Shown here one piece after another: positions 21,290 to 34,369 of a stretch of 64,000 nt of DNA. The notes beneath the pieces were generated by a model. The model saw nothing but the letters and a program-made list of their open reading frames with translations, was not told the DNA's origin and did not search any database. Origin of the DNA: Hydractinia symbiolongicarpus. Its lineage: Eukaryota > Cnidaria > Hydrozoa > Anthoathecata > Hydractiniidae. A program made the translations under genes and the position numbers. Where the stretch lies: NCBI RefSeq assembly GCF_029227915.1, contig NC_079878.1:30593501-30657500 (forward strand), written 5' to 3'. How positions within the stretch are numbered: the first letter of the stretch is position 1; each line of letters starts with the position of its first letter.

Positions 21290-23361
21290 CGTTTGCCGGC
21301 GATTAAACATCTTTTATTCAGCGTCTCATCAAAAATGAAAACATTTTTGAAAACTACAAGTCTCGTGCGTTTTAGTGGTGAAAAGATAATTTAAAAAATC
21401 GTTCTGGAAATGAGTTTACTCACAGGGTACTTTCTTTGTATATACTCGACTATACGGGCCAAGCACGGCATTTACGGGAAATCGCGGGTTTTCGTTTGCC
21501 GGCGATTAAACTTCTTTCATTAAGCGTCTCATCAAAAATGAAAACATTCCTGAAAACTACAAGTCTCATGCGTTTTAGTGGTGAAAAAATAATTTAAAAA
21601 ATCGTTCGGGAAATGTGTTTACTCCCTGGGTATTTCCTTTGTATACTTTTGACTATACGGGCCGAGTCCGGGATTTACGGGAAATCGCGGGTTTTCGTTT
21701 GCCAGCGATTAAACTTCCTTTATTCCGCGTCTCATCAAAAATGAAAACATTTTTGAAAACTACAAGTCTCATGCGTTTTAGTGGTGAAAAGATAATTTAA
21801 AAAATCGTTTTGAAAATGAGTTTACTCACAGGGTACTTTCTTTGTATGTACTCGACTATACGGGCCAAGCACGGGATTTACGGGAAATCGCGGGTTTTTG
21901 TTTGCCGGCGATTAAACTTCTTATATTCAGCGTCTCATCAAAAATGAAAACATTCCTGAAAACTACAAAATCAAAATCAAAAATGAAAACATTTTTGAAA
22001 ACTACAAGTCTCATGCGTTTTAGTGGTGAAAAAATAATTTAAAAAATCGTTCGAGAAATGAGTTTACTCCCTGCGTATTTTCTTTGTATACTTTGGACTA
22101 TACGGGCCGAGTCCGGGATTTACGGGAATTCGCGGGTTTTCGTTTGCCGGCGATTAAACATCTTTTAATCAGCGTCTCATCAAAAATGAAAACATTTTTG
22201 AAAACTACAAGTCTCATGCGTTTTAGTGGTGTAAAGATAATTTAAAAAATCGTTCTGGAAATGAGTTTACTCGCTGCGTATTTTCTTTGTATACTTTTGA
22301 CTATACGGGCCGAGTCCGGGATTTACGGGAAATCGCGGGTTTTCGTTTGCCGGCGATTAAACATCTTTTATTCAGCGTCTCATCAAAAATGAAAACATTT
22401 TTGAAAACTACAAGTCTCGTGCGTTTTAGTGGTGAAAAGATAATTTAAAAATTCGTTCTGGAAATGAGTTTACTCACAGGGTACTTTCTTTGTATATACT
22501 CGACTATACGGGCCAAGCACGGCATTTACGGGAAATCGCGGGTTTTCGTTTGCCGGCGATTAAACTTCTTTCATTAAGCGTCTCATCAAAAATGAAAACA
22601 TTCCTGAAAACTACAAGTCTCATGCGTTTTAGTGGTGAAAAAATAATATAAAAAATCGTTCTGGAAAGGAGTTTACTCACAGGGTACTTTCTTTGTATGT
22701 ACTCGACTATACGGGCCAAGCACGGGATTTACGGGAAATCGCGGGTTTTTGTTTGCCGGCGATTAAACTTCTTATATTCAGCGTCTCATCAAAAATGAAA
22801 ACATTCCTGAAAACTACAAAATCAAAATCAAAAATGAAAACATTTTTGAAAACTACAAGTCTCATGCGTTTTAGTGGTTAAAAAATAATTTAAAAAATCG
22901 TTCGAGAAATGAGTTTACTCCCTGCGTATTTTCTTTGTATACTTTGGACTATACGGGCCGAGTCCGGGATTTACGGGAAATAGCGGGTTTTCGTTTGCCA
23001 GCGATTAAACATCTTTTAATCAGCGTCTCATCAAAAATGAAAACATTTTTGAAAACTACAAGTCTCATGCGTTTTTGTGGTGAAAAGTTAATTTAAAAAA
23101 TCGTTCTGGAAATGAGTTTACTCCTTGCGTAATTTCTTTGTATACCTTTGACTATACGGTCCGAGTCCGGGATTAACGGGAAATCGCGGGTTTTCGTTTG
23201 CCGGCGATTAAACTTCTTTTATTCCGCGTCTCATCAGAAATGAAAACATTTTTGAAAACTACAAGTCTCGTGCGTTTTAGTGGTGAAAAGATAATTTAAA
23301 AAATCGTTCTGGAAATGAGTTTACTCACAGGGTACTTTCTTTGTATATACTCGACTATACG
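20848..23361 (+). repeat. 2,514-bp-offset HOR, copy 1
   Basis: Recurs at an offset of 2,514 bp (12 monomers plus two 39-bp insertions), which becomes 2,717 and then 2,920 bp as two whole monomers are skipped. Insertions lie at 21969-22007 and 22820-22858. A private GGGAATTCGCGGG variant near 22126 is shared with the second copy near 24640. A chimeric monomer near 22625-22720 runs from the GGAAAGGAGTTT type straight into the TGTATGTACTCG type. Confidence 0.85.
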
Positions 23362-26281
23362 GGCCAAGCACGGGATTTACGGGAAATTGCGGGTTTTCGT
23401 TTGCCGGCGATTAAACAACTTTTATTCAGCGTCTCATCAAAAATAAAAACATTTTTGAAAACTACAAGTCTCATGCGTTTTAGTGGTGAAAAAATAATTT
23501 AAAAAATCGTTCGGGAAATGTGTTTACTCCCTCGGTATTTCCTTTGTATACTTTCGACTATACCGGCCGAGTCCGGGATTTACGGGAAATCGCGGGTTTT
23601 CGTTTGCCGGCGATTAAACTTCTTTTATTCCGCGTCTCATCAAAAATGAAAACATTTTTGAAAACTACAAGTCTCATGCGTTTTAGTCGTGAAAAGATAA
23701 TATAAAAAATCGTTCTGGAAAGGAGTTTACTGACAGGGTACTTTCTTTGTATATACTCGACTGTACGAGCCAAGCACGGGATTTACGGGAAATTGCGGGT
23801 TTTCGTTTGCCGGCGATTAAACATCTTTTATTCAGCGTCTCATCAAAAATGAAAACATTTTTGAAAACTACAAGTCTCGTGCGTTTTAGTGGTGAAAAGA
23901 TAATTTAAAAAATCGTTCTGGAAATGAGTTTACTCACAGGGTACTTTCTTTGTATATACTCGACTATACGGGCCAAGCACGGCATTTACGGGAAATCGCG
24001 GGTTTTCGTTTGCCGGCGATTAAACTTCTTTCATTAAGCGTCTCATCAAAAATGAAAACATTCCTGAAAACTACAAGTCTCATGCGTTTTAGTGGTGAAA
24101 AAATAATTTAAAAAATCGTTCGGGAAATGTGTTTACTCCCTGGGTATTTCCTTTGTATACTTTTGACTATACGGGCCGAGTCCGGGATTTACGGGAAATC
24201 GCGGGTTTTCGTTTGCCAGCGATTAAACTTCCTTTATTCCGCGTCTCATCAAAAATGAAAACATTTTTGAAAACTACAAGTCTCATGCGTTTTAGTGGTG
24301 AAAAGATAATTTAAAAAATCGTTTTGAAAATGAGTTTACTCACAGGGTACTTTCTTTGTATGTACTCGACTATACGGGCCAAGCACGGGATTTACGGGAA
24401 ATCGCGGGTTTTTGTTTGCCGGCGATTAAACTTCTTATATTCAGCGTCTCATCAAAAATGAAAACATTCCTGAAAACTACAAAATCAAAATCAAAAATGA
24501 AAACATTTTTGAAAACTACAAGTCTCATGCGTTTTAGTGGTGAAAAAATAATTTAAAAAATCGTTTGAGAAATGAGTTTACTCCCTGCGTATTTTCTTTG
24601 TATACTTTGGACTATACGGGCCGAGTCCGGGATTTACGGGAATTCGCGGGTTTTCGTTTGCCGGCGATTAAACATCTTTTAATCAGCGTCTCATCAAAAA
24701 TGAAAACATTTTTGAAAACTACAAGTCTCATGCGTTTTAGTGGTGTAAAGATAATTTAAAAAATCGTTCTGGAAATGAGTTTACTCGCTGCGTATTTTCT
24801 TTGTATACTTTTGACTATACGGGCCGAGTCCGGGATTTACGGGAAATCGCGGGTTTTCGTTTGCCGGCGATTAAACATCTTTTATTCAGCGTCTCATCAA
24901 AAATGAAAACATTTTTGAAAACTACAAGTCTCGTGCGTTTTAGTGGTGAAAAGATAATTTAAAAATTCGTTCTGGAAATGAGTTTACTCACAGGGTACTT
25001 TCTTTGTATATACTCGACTATACGGGCCAAGCACGGCATTTACGGGAAATCGCGGGTTTTCGTTTGCCGGCGGTTAAACTTCTTTCATTAAGTGTCTCAT
25101 CAAAAATGAAAACATTCCTGAAAACTACAAGTCTCATGCGTTTTAGTGGTGAAAAAATAATATAAAAAATCGTTCTGGAAAGGAGTTTACTCACAGGGTA
25201 CTTTCTTTGTATATACTCGACTATACGAGCCAAGCACGGGATTTACGGGAAATTGCGGGTTTTCGTTTGCCGGCGATTAAACAACTTTTATTCAGCGTCT
25301 CATCAAAAATAAAAACATTTTTGAAAACTACAAGTCTCATGCGTTTTAGTGGTGAAAAGATAATTTAAAAAATCGTTTTGAAAATGAGTTTACTCACAGG
25401 GTACTTTCTTTGTATGTACTCGACTATACGGGCCAAGCACGGGATTTACGGGAAATCGCGGGTTTTTGTTTGCCGGCGATTAAACTTCTTATATTCAGCG
25501 TCTCATCAAAAATGAAAACATTCCTGAAAACTACAAAATCAAAATCAAAAATGAAAACATTTTTGAAAACTACAAGTCTCATGCGTTTTAGTGGTTAAAA
25601 AATAATTTAAAAAATCGTTCGAGAAATGAGTTTACTCCCTGCGTATTTTCTTTGTATACTTTGGACTATACGGGCCGAGTCCGGGATTTACGGGAAATAG
25701 CGGGTTTTCGTTTGCCAGCGATTAAACATCTTTTAATCAGCGTCTCATCAAAAATGAAAACATTTTTGAAAACTACAAGTCTCATGCGTTTTAGTGGTGT
25801 AAAGATAATTTAAAAAATCGTTCTGGAAATGAGTTTACTCGCTGCGTATTTTCTTTGTATACTTTTGACTATACGGGCCGAGTCCGGGATTTACGGGAAA
25901 TCGCGGGTTTTCGTTTGCCGGCGATTAAACATCTTTTATTCAGCGTCTCATCAAAAATGAAAACATTTTTGAAAACTACAAGTCTCATGCGTTTTTGTGG
26001 TGAAAAGTTAATTTAAAAAATCGTTCTGGAAATGAGTTTACTCCTTGCGTAATTTCTTTGTATACCTTTGACTATACGGTCCGAGTCCGGGATTAACGGG
26101 AAATCGCGGGTTTTCGTTTGCCGGCGATTAAACTTCTTTTATTCCGCGTCTCATCAGAAATGAAAACATTTTTGAAAACTACAAGTCTCGTGCGTTTTAG
26201 TGGTGAAAAGATAATTTAAAAAATCGTTCTGGAAATGAGTTTACTCACAGGGTACTTTCTTTGTATATACTCGACTATACG
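23362..26281 (+). repeat. 2,514-bp-offset HOR, copy 2 (two monomers longer)
   Basis: Second copy, with insertions at 24483-24521 and 25537-25575. It keeps two monomers lacking in copy 1, one near 25200-25400 and one near 25780-25990. Differences I saw include TAGTCGTGAAAAG near 23686, TCGTTTGAGAA near 24562, GCGGTTAAAC near 25071 and AAGTGTCTC near 25091. Confidence 0.85.
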
Positions 26282-28304
26282 GGCCAAGCACGGCATTTAC
26301 GGGAAATCGCGGGTTTTCGTTTGCCGGCGATTAAACTTCTTTCATTAAGTGTCTCATCAGAAATGAAAACATTCCTGAAAACTACAAGTCTCATGCGTTT
26401 TAGTGGTGAAAAAATAATTTAAAAAATCGTTCGGGAAATGTGTTTACTCCCTGGGTATTTCCTTTGTATACTTTTGACTATACCGGCCGAGTCCGGGATT
26501 TACGGGAAATCGCGGGTTTTCGTTTGCCGGCGATTAAACTTCTTTTATTCCGCGTCTCATCAAAAATGAAAACATTTTTGAAAACTACAAGTCTCATGCG
26601 TTTTAGTGGTGAAAAGATAATATAAAAAATCGTTCTGGAAAGGAGTTTACTGACAGGGTACTTTCTTTGTATATACTCGACTGTACGAGCCAAGCACGGG
26701 ATTTACGGGAAATTGCGGGTTTTCGTTTGCCGGCGATTAAACATCTTTTATTCAGCGTCTCATCAAAAATGAAAACATTCCTGAAAACTACAAGTCTCAT
26801 GCGTTTTAGTGGTGAAAAAATAATTTAAAAAATCGTTCTGAAAATGAGTTTACTCACAGGGTACTTTCTTTGTATGTACTCGACTATACGGGCCAAGCAC
26901 GGGATTTACGGGAAATCGCGGGTTTTTGTTTGCCGGCGATTAAACTTCTTATATTCAGCGTCTCATCAAAAATGAAAACATTTTTGAAAACTACAAGTCT
27001 CATGCGTTTTAGTGGTGAAAAAATAATTTAAAAAATCGTTCGGGAAATGAGTTTACTCACAGGGTACTTTCTTTGTATACATTCGACTATACGGGCCAAG
27101 CCCGGGATTTACGGGTAATCGCGGGTTTTCGTTTGCCGGCGATTAAACTTTTTTCATTAAGCGTCTCATCAAAAATGAAAACATTCCTGAAAACTACAAA
27201 ATCAAAATCAAAAATGAAAACATTTTTGAAAACTACAAGTCTCATGCGTTTTATTGGTGAAAAAATAATTTAAAAAATCGTTCGAGAAATGAGTTTACTC
27301 CCTGCGTATTTTCTTTGTATACTTTTGACTATACGGGCCGAGTCCGGGATTTACGGGAAATCGCGGGTTTTCGTTTGCCGGCGATTAAACATCTTTTATT
27401 CAGCGTCTCATCAAAAATGAAAACATTTTTGAAAACTACAAGTCTCATGCGTTTTAGTGGTGAAAAGATAATTCAAAAAATCGTTCTGGAAATGAGTTTA
27501 CTCACAGGGGACTTTCTTTGTATGTACTCGACTATACGGGCCAAGCACGGGATTTACGGGAAATCGCGGGTTTTTGTTTGCCGGCGATTAAACTTCCTAT
27601 ATTCAGCGTCTCATCAAAAATGAAAACATTTTTGAAAACTACAAGTCTCATGCGTTTTAGTGGTGAAAAAAAAAATTTAAAAAATCGTTCGGGAAATGAG
27701 TTTACTCACAGGGTACTTTCTTTGTATACATTCGACTATACGGGCCAAGCCCGGGATTTACGGGAAATCGCGGGTTTTCGTTTCCCGGCGATTAAACTTC
27801 TTTCATTAAGCGTCTCCTCAAAAATGAAAACATTCCTGAAAACTACAAGTCTCATGCGTTTTAGTGGTGAAAAAATAATTTAAAAAATCGTTCGGGACAT
27901 GAGTTTACTCCCTGGGTACTTTCTTTGTATACTTTTGACTATACGAGCCGAGTCCGGGATTTACGGGAAATCGCGGGTTTTCGTTTGCCGGCGATTAAAC
28001 ATCTTCTATTCAGCGTCTCATCAAAAATGAAAACATTTTTGAAAACTACAATTCTCATGCGTTTTAGTGGTGAAAAGATAATTTAAAAAATCGTTCTGAA
28101 AATGAGTTTACTCCCTGCGTATTTTCTTTGTATACTTTTGACTATACGGGCCGAGTCCGGGATTAACGGGAAATCGCGGGTTTTCGTTTGCCGGCGAATA
28201 AACTTCTTTTATTCCGCGTCTCATCAAAAATGAAAATATTTTTGAAAACTACAAGTCTCGTGCTTTTTATTGGTGAAAAGATAATTTAAAAAATCGTTCT
28301 GGAA
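26282..28304 (+). repeat. Transition from first to second HOR family
   Basis: Contains the last GGAAAGGAGTTT monomer of this stretch, the first TATACATTCGAC and GCCCGGG monomers, and a 39-bp insertion at 27200-27238, here in a TATACATTCGAC monomer rather than the TGTATGTACTCG type. The first GAGCCGAGTCCGGG and A10 variants also appear here. No unique sequence is present at the change-over. Confidence 0.8.
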
Positions 28305-31300
28305 ATGAGTTTACTCATAGGGTACTTTCTCTGTATATACTCGACTATACAAGCACGGCATTTACGGGAAATCGCGGGTTTTCGTTTGCCGGCGATTAAA
28401 CTTCTTTCATTAAGCGTCTCATCAAAAATGAAAACATTCCTGAAAACTACAAGTCTCATGCGTTTTAGTGGTGAAAAAATAATTTAAAAAATCGTTCGGG
28501 AAATGTGTTTACTCCCTGGGTATTTTCTTTGTATACTTTTGACTATACGGGCCGAGTCCGGGATTTACGGGAAGTTGCGGGTTTCCGTTTGCCGGCGATT
28601 AAACTTCTTATATTCAGCGTCTCATCAAAAATAAAAACATTTTTGAAAACTACAAGTCTCATGCGTTTTAGTGGTGAAAAAATAATTTAAAAAATCGTTC
28701 GGGAAATGAGTTTACTCACAGGGTACTTTCTTTGTATATACTCGACTATACGAGCCAAGCACGGGATTTACGGGAAATCGCGAGTTTTCGTTTGCCGGCG
28801 ATTAAACTTCTTTTATTCAGCGTCTCATCAAAATTGAAAACATTTTTGAAAACTACAAGTCTCATGCGTTTTAGTGGTGAAAAAATAATTTAAAAAATCG
28901 TTCGGGAAATGAGTTTACTCACAGGGTACTTTCTTTGTATATACTCGACTATACGAGCCAAGCACGGGATTTACGGGAAATCGCGAGTTTTCGTTTGCCG
29001 GCGATTAAACATCTTTTATTCAGCGTCTCATCAAAAATGAAAACATTTTTGAAAACTACAAGTCTCATGCGTTTTAGTGGTGAAAAGATAATTTAAAAAA
29101 TCCTTCTGGAAATGAGTTTACTCACAGGGTACTTTCTTTGTATGTACTCGACTATACGGGCCAAGCACGGGATTTACGGGAAATCGCGGGTTTTTGTTTG
29201 CCGGCGATTAAACTTCCTATATTCAGCGTCTCATCAAAAATGAAAACATTTTTGAAAACTACAAGTCTCATGCGTTTTAGTGGTGAAAAAAAAAAATTAA
29301 AAAATCGTTCGGGAAATGAGTTTACTCACAGGGTACTTTCTTTGTATACATTCGACTATACGGGCCAAGCCCGGGATTTACGGGAAATCGCGGGTTTTCG
29401 TTTCCCGGCGATTAAACTTCTTTCATTAAGCGTCTCATCAAAAATGAAAACATTCCTGAAAACTACAAGTCTCATGCGTTTTAGTGGTGAAAAAATAATT
29501 TAAAAAATCGTTCGGGACATGAGTTTAATCCCTGGGTACTTTCTTTGTATACTTTTGACTATACGAGCCGAGTCCGAGATTTACGGGAAATCGCGGGTTT
29601 TCGTTTGCCGGCGATTAAACTTCTTTTATTCCGCGTCTCATCAAAAATGAAAATATTTTTGAAAACTACAAGTCTCGTGCGTTTTATTGGTGAAAAGATA
29701 ATTTAAAAAATCGTTCTGGAAATGAGTTTACTCATAGGGTACTTTCTCTGTATATACTCGACTATACAAGCACTGCATTTATGGGAAATCGCGGGTTTTC
29801 GTTTGCCGGCGATTAAACTTCTTTCATTAAGCGTCTCATCAAAAGTGAAAACATTCCTGAAAACTACAAGTCTCATGCGTTTTAGTGGTGAAAAAATAAT
29901 TTAAAAAATCGTTCGGGAAATGTGTTTACTCCCTGGGTATTTTCTTTGTATACTTTTGACTATACGGGCCGAGTCCGGGATTTACGGGAAGTTGCGGGTT
30001 TTCGTTTGCCGGCGATTAAACTTCTTATATTCAGCGTCTCATCAAAAATAAAAACATTTTTGAAAACTACAAGTCTCATGCGTTTTAGTGGTGAAAAAAT
30101 AATTTAAAAAATCGTTCGGGAAATGAGTTTACTCACAGGGTACTTTCTTTGTATATACTCGACTATACGAGCCAAGCACGGGATTTACGGGAAATCGCGG
30201 GTTTTCGTTTGCCGGCGATTAAACATCTTTTATTCAGCGTCTCATCAAAAATGAAAACATTTTTGAAAACTACAAGTCTCATGCGTTTTAGTGGTGAAAA
30301 GATAATTTAAAAAATCGTTCTGGAAATGAGTTTACTCACAGGGTACTTTCTTTGTATGTACTCGACTATACGGGCCAAGCACGGGATTTACGGGAAATCG
30401 CGGGTTTTTGTTTGCCGGCGATTAAACTTCCTATATTCAGCGTCTCATCAAAAATGAAAACATTTTTGAAAACTACAAGTCTCATGCGTTTTAGTGGTGA
30501 AAAAAAAAATTTAAAAAATCGTTCGGGAAATGAGTTTACTCACAGGGTACTTTCTTTGTATACATTCGACTATACGGGCCAAGCCCGGGATTTACGGGAA
30601 ATCGCGGGTTTTCGTTTCCCGGCGATTAAACTTCTTTCATTAAGCGTCTCATCAAAAATGAAAACATTCCTGAAAACTACAAGTCTCATGCGTTTTAGTG
30701 GTGAAAAAATAATTTAAAAAATCGTTCGGGACATGAGTTTAATCCCTGGGTACTTTCTTTGTATACTTTTGACTATACGAGCCGAGTCCGGGATTTACGG
30801 GAAATCGCGGGTTTTCGTTTGCCGGCGATTAAACATCTTTTATTCAGCGTCTCATCAAAAATGAAAACATTTTTGAAAACTACAAGTCTCATGCGTTTTA
30901 GTGGTGAAAAGATAATTTAAAAAATCGTTCTGAAAATGAGTTTACTCCCTGCGTATTTTCTTTGTATACTTTTGACTATACGGGCCGAGTCCGGGATTAA
31001 CGGGAAATCGCGGGTTTTCGTTTGCCGGCGATTAAACTTCTTTTATTCCGCGTCTCATCAAAAATGAAAACATTTTTGAAAACTACAAGTCTCGTGCGTT
31101 TTATTGTTGAAAAGATAATTTAAAAAATCGTTCTGGAAATGAGTTTACTCATAGGGTACTTTCTCTGTATATACTCGACTATACAAGCACGGCATTTACG
31201 GGAAATCGCGGGTTTTCGTTTGCCGGCGATTAAACTTCTTTCATTTAGCTTCTCATCAAAAATGAAAACATTCCTGAAAACTACAAGTCTCATGCGTTTT

Positions 31301-34300
31301 AGTGGTGAAAAAATAATTTAAAAAATCGTTCGGGAAATGTGTTTACTCCCTGGGTATTTTCTTTGTATACTTTTGACTATACGGGCCGAGTCCGGGATTT
31401 ACGGGAAGTTGCGGGTTTTCGTTTGCCGGCGATTAAACTTCTTATATTCAGCGTCTCATCAAAAATAAAAACATTTTTGAAAACTACAAGTCTCATGCGT
31501 TTTAGTGATGAAAAAATAATTTAAAAAATCGTTCGGGAAATGAGTTTACTCACAGGGTACTTTCTTTGTATATACTCGACTATACGAGCCAAGCACGGGA
31601 TTTACGGGAAATTGCGGGTTTTCGTTTACGGCGATTAAACATCTTTTATTCAGCGTCTCATCAAAAATGAAAACATTTTTGAAAACTACAAGTCTCATGC
31701 GTTTTAGTGGTGAAAAGATAATTTTAAAAATCGTTCTGAAAATGAGTTTGCTCACAGGGTACTTTCTTTGTATGTACTCGACTATACGGGCCAAGCACGG
31801 GATTTACGGGAAATCGCGGGTTTTTGTTTGCCGGCGATTAAACTTCTTATATTCAGTGTCTCATCAAAAATGAAAACATTTTTGAAAACTACAAGTCTCA
31901 TGCGTTTTAGTGGTGAAAAAATAATTTAAAAAATCGTTCGGGAAATGAGTTTACTCACAGGGTACTTTCTTTGTATACATTCGACTATACGGGCCAAGCC
32001 CGGGATTTACGGGAAATCGCGGGTTTTCGTTTGCCGGCGATTAAACTTCTTTCATTAAGCGTCTCATCAAAAATGAAAACATTCCTGAAAACTACAAGTC
32101 CCATGCGTTTTAGTGGTGAAAAAATAATTTAAAAAATCGTTCGGGACATGAGTTTACTCCCTGGGTACTTTCTTTGTATACTTTTGACTATACGAGCCGA
32201 GTCCGGGATTTACGGGAAATTGCGGGTTTTCGTTTGCCGGCGATTAAACATCTTTTATTCAGCGTCTCATCAAAAATAAAAACATTTTTGAAAACTACAA
32301 GTCTCATGCGTTTTAGTGGTGAAAAGATAATTTAAAAAATCGTTCTGGAAATGAGTTTACTCCCTGCGTATTTTCTTTGTATACTTTTGACTATACGGGC
32401 CGAGTCCGGGATTAACGGGAAATCGCGGGTTTTCATTTGCCGGCGATTAAACTTCTTTTTTTCCGCGTCTCATCAAAAATGAAAACATTTTTGAAAACTA
32501 CAAGTCTCGTGCGTTTTATTGGTGAAAAGATAATTTAAAAAATCGTTCTGGAAATGAGTTTACTCATAGGGTACTTTCTCTGTATATACTCGACTATACA
32601 AGCACGGGATTTACGGGAAATCGCGGGTTTTTGTTTGCCGGCGATTAAACTTCTTATATTCAGCATCTCATCAAAAATGAAAACATTTTTGAAAACTACA
32701 AGTCTCATGCGTTTTAGTGGTGAAAAAAAAATTTAAAAAATCGTTCGGGAAATGAGTTTACTCACAGGGTACTTTCTTTGTATACATTCGACTATACGGG
32801 CCAAGCCCGGGATTTACGGGAAATCGCGGGTTTTATTTTCCCGGCGATTAAACTTCTTTCATTAAGCGTCTCATCAAAAATGAAAACATTCCTGAAAACT
32901 ACAAGTCTCATGCGTTTTAGTGGTGAAAAAATAATTTAAAAAATCGTTCGGGACATGAGTTTACTCCCTGGGTACTTTCTTTGTATGCTTTTGACTATAC
33001 GAGCCGAGTCCGGGATTTACGGGAAATCGCGGGTTTTCGTTTGCCGGCGATTAAACATCTTTTATTCAGCGTCTCATTAAAAATGAAAACATTTTTGAAA
33101 ACTACAAGTCTCATGCGTTTTAGTGGTGAAAAGATAATTGAAAAAATCGTTCTGAAAATGAGTTTACTCCCTGCGTATTTTCTTTGTATACTTTTGACTA
33201 TACGGGCCGAGTCCGGGATTAACGGGAAATCGCGGGTTTTCGTTTGCCGGCGATTAAACTTCTTTTATTCCGCGTCTCATCAAAAATGAAAACATTTTTG
33301 AAAACTACAAGTCTCGTGCGTTTTATTGGTGAAAAGATAATTTAAAAAATCGTTCTGGAAATGAGTTTACTCATAGGGTACTTTCTCTGTATATACTCGA
33401 CTATACAAGCACGGCATTTACGGGAAATCGCGGTTTTCGTTTGCCGGCGATTAAACTTCTTTCATTAAGCGTCTCATCAAAAATGAAAACATTCCTAAAA
33501 ACTACCAGTCTCATGCGTTTTAGTGGTGAAAAAATAATTTAAAAAATTGTTCGGGACATGAGTTTACTCCCTGGGTACTTTCTTTGTATGCTTTTGACTA
33601 TACGAGCCGAGTCCGGGATTTACGGGAAATCGCGGGTTTTCGTTTGCCGGCGATTAAACATCTTTTATTCAGCGTCTCATCAAAAATGAAAACATTTTTG
33701 AAAACTACAAGTCTCATGCGTTTTAGTGGTGAAAAGATAATTTAAAAAATCGTTCTGAAAATGAGTTTACTCCCTGCGTATTTTCTTTGTATACTTTTGA
33801 CTATACGGGCCGAGTCCGGGATTAACGGGAAATCGCGGGTTCTCGTTTGCCGGCGATTAAACTTCTTTTATTCCGCGTCTCATCAAAAATGAAAACATTT
33901 TTGAAAACTACAAGTCTCATGCGTTTTAGTGATGAAAAGATAATTTAAAAAATCGTTCTGAAAATGAGTTTACTCCCTGCGTATTTTCTTTGTATACTTT
34001 TGACTATACGGGCCGAGTCCGGGATTAACGGGAAATCGCGGGTTTTCGTTTGCCGGTGATTAAACTTCTTTTATTCCGCGTCTCATCAAAAATGAAAACA
34101 ATTTTGAAAACTACTAGTCTCGTGCGTTTTATTGGTGAAAAGATAATTTAAAAAATCGTTCTGGAAATGAGTTTACTCATAGGGTACTTTCTCTGTATAT
34201 ACTCGACTATACAAGCACGGCATTTACGGGAAATCGCGGTTTTCGTTTGCCGGCGATTAAACTTCTTTCATTAAGCGTCTCATCAAAAATGAAAACATTC

Positions 34301-34369
34301 CTGAAAACTACCAGTCTCATGCGTTTTAGTGGTGAAAAAATTATTTAAAAAATCGTTCGGGAAATGTGT
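28305..34369 (+). repeat. 7-monomer HOR block (1,417 bp and derivatives)
   Basis: The marker monomer with ACTCATAGGG, TTTCTCTGTATA and TATACAAGCAC begins at 28305, 29722, 31139, 32554, 33361 and 34167, so spacings are 1,417, 1,417, 1,415, 807 and 806 bp. The full unit, for example 29722-31138, runs marker, GTGTTTACTCCC/GGGAAGTTGCGG, GAGCCAAGCACGGG, TGTATGTACTCG, TATACATTCGAC/GCCCGGG, GGGACATGAG/GAGCCGAG, GATTAACGGG. The length is 7 x 203 minus the 5-bp loss in the marker plus one base in the A10 variant. The last two units have shrunk to four monomers. Confidence 0.9.
28346..28355 (+). other. GGCCG-region 5-bp deletion that defines the 198-bp marker monomer
   Basis: TATAC is joined directly to AAGCAC where other monomers read TATACGGGCCAAGCAC, so five bases (GGGCC or equivalent) are missing. 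I find 21 such monomers. Counting from the ATGAGTTTACTCATAGGG start they lie at 28305, 29722, 31139, 32554, 33361, 34167, 39111, 40731, 43365, 44578, 45384, 46596, 48012, 50036, 51046, 52462, 55376, 56792, 58005, 59421 and 60837. All share the downstream TTTATTGG, TTTACTGG or related context in the preceding monomer, which implies a single origin. Confidence 0.88.

Noticed and set aside
27518-27883. 121-codon open frame spanning two monomers, also at 29138, 30352 and 39741
   Set aside because: It exists only because the A10 or related variant in place of A6TAA removes a stop and shifts the frame between monomers. It encodes the same monomer-derived peptide twice.
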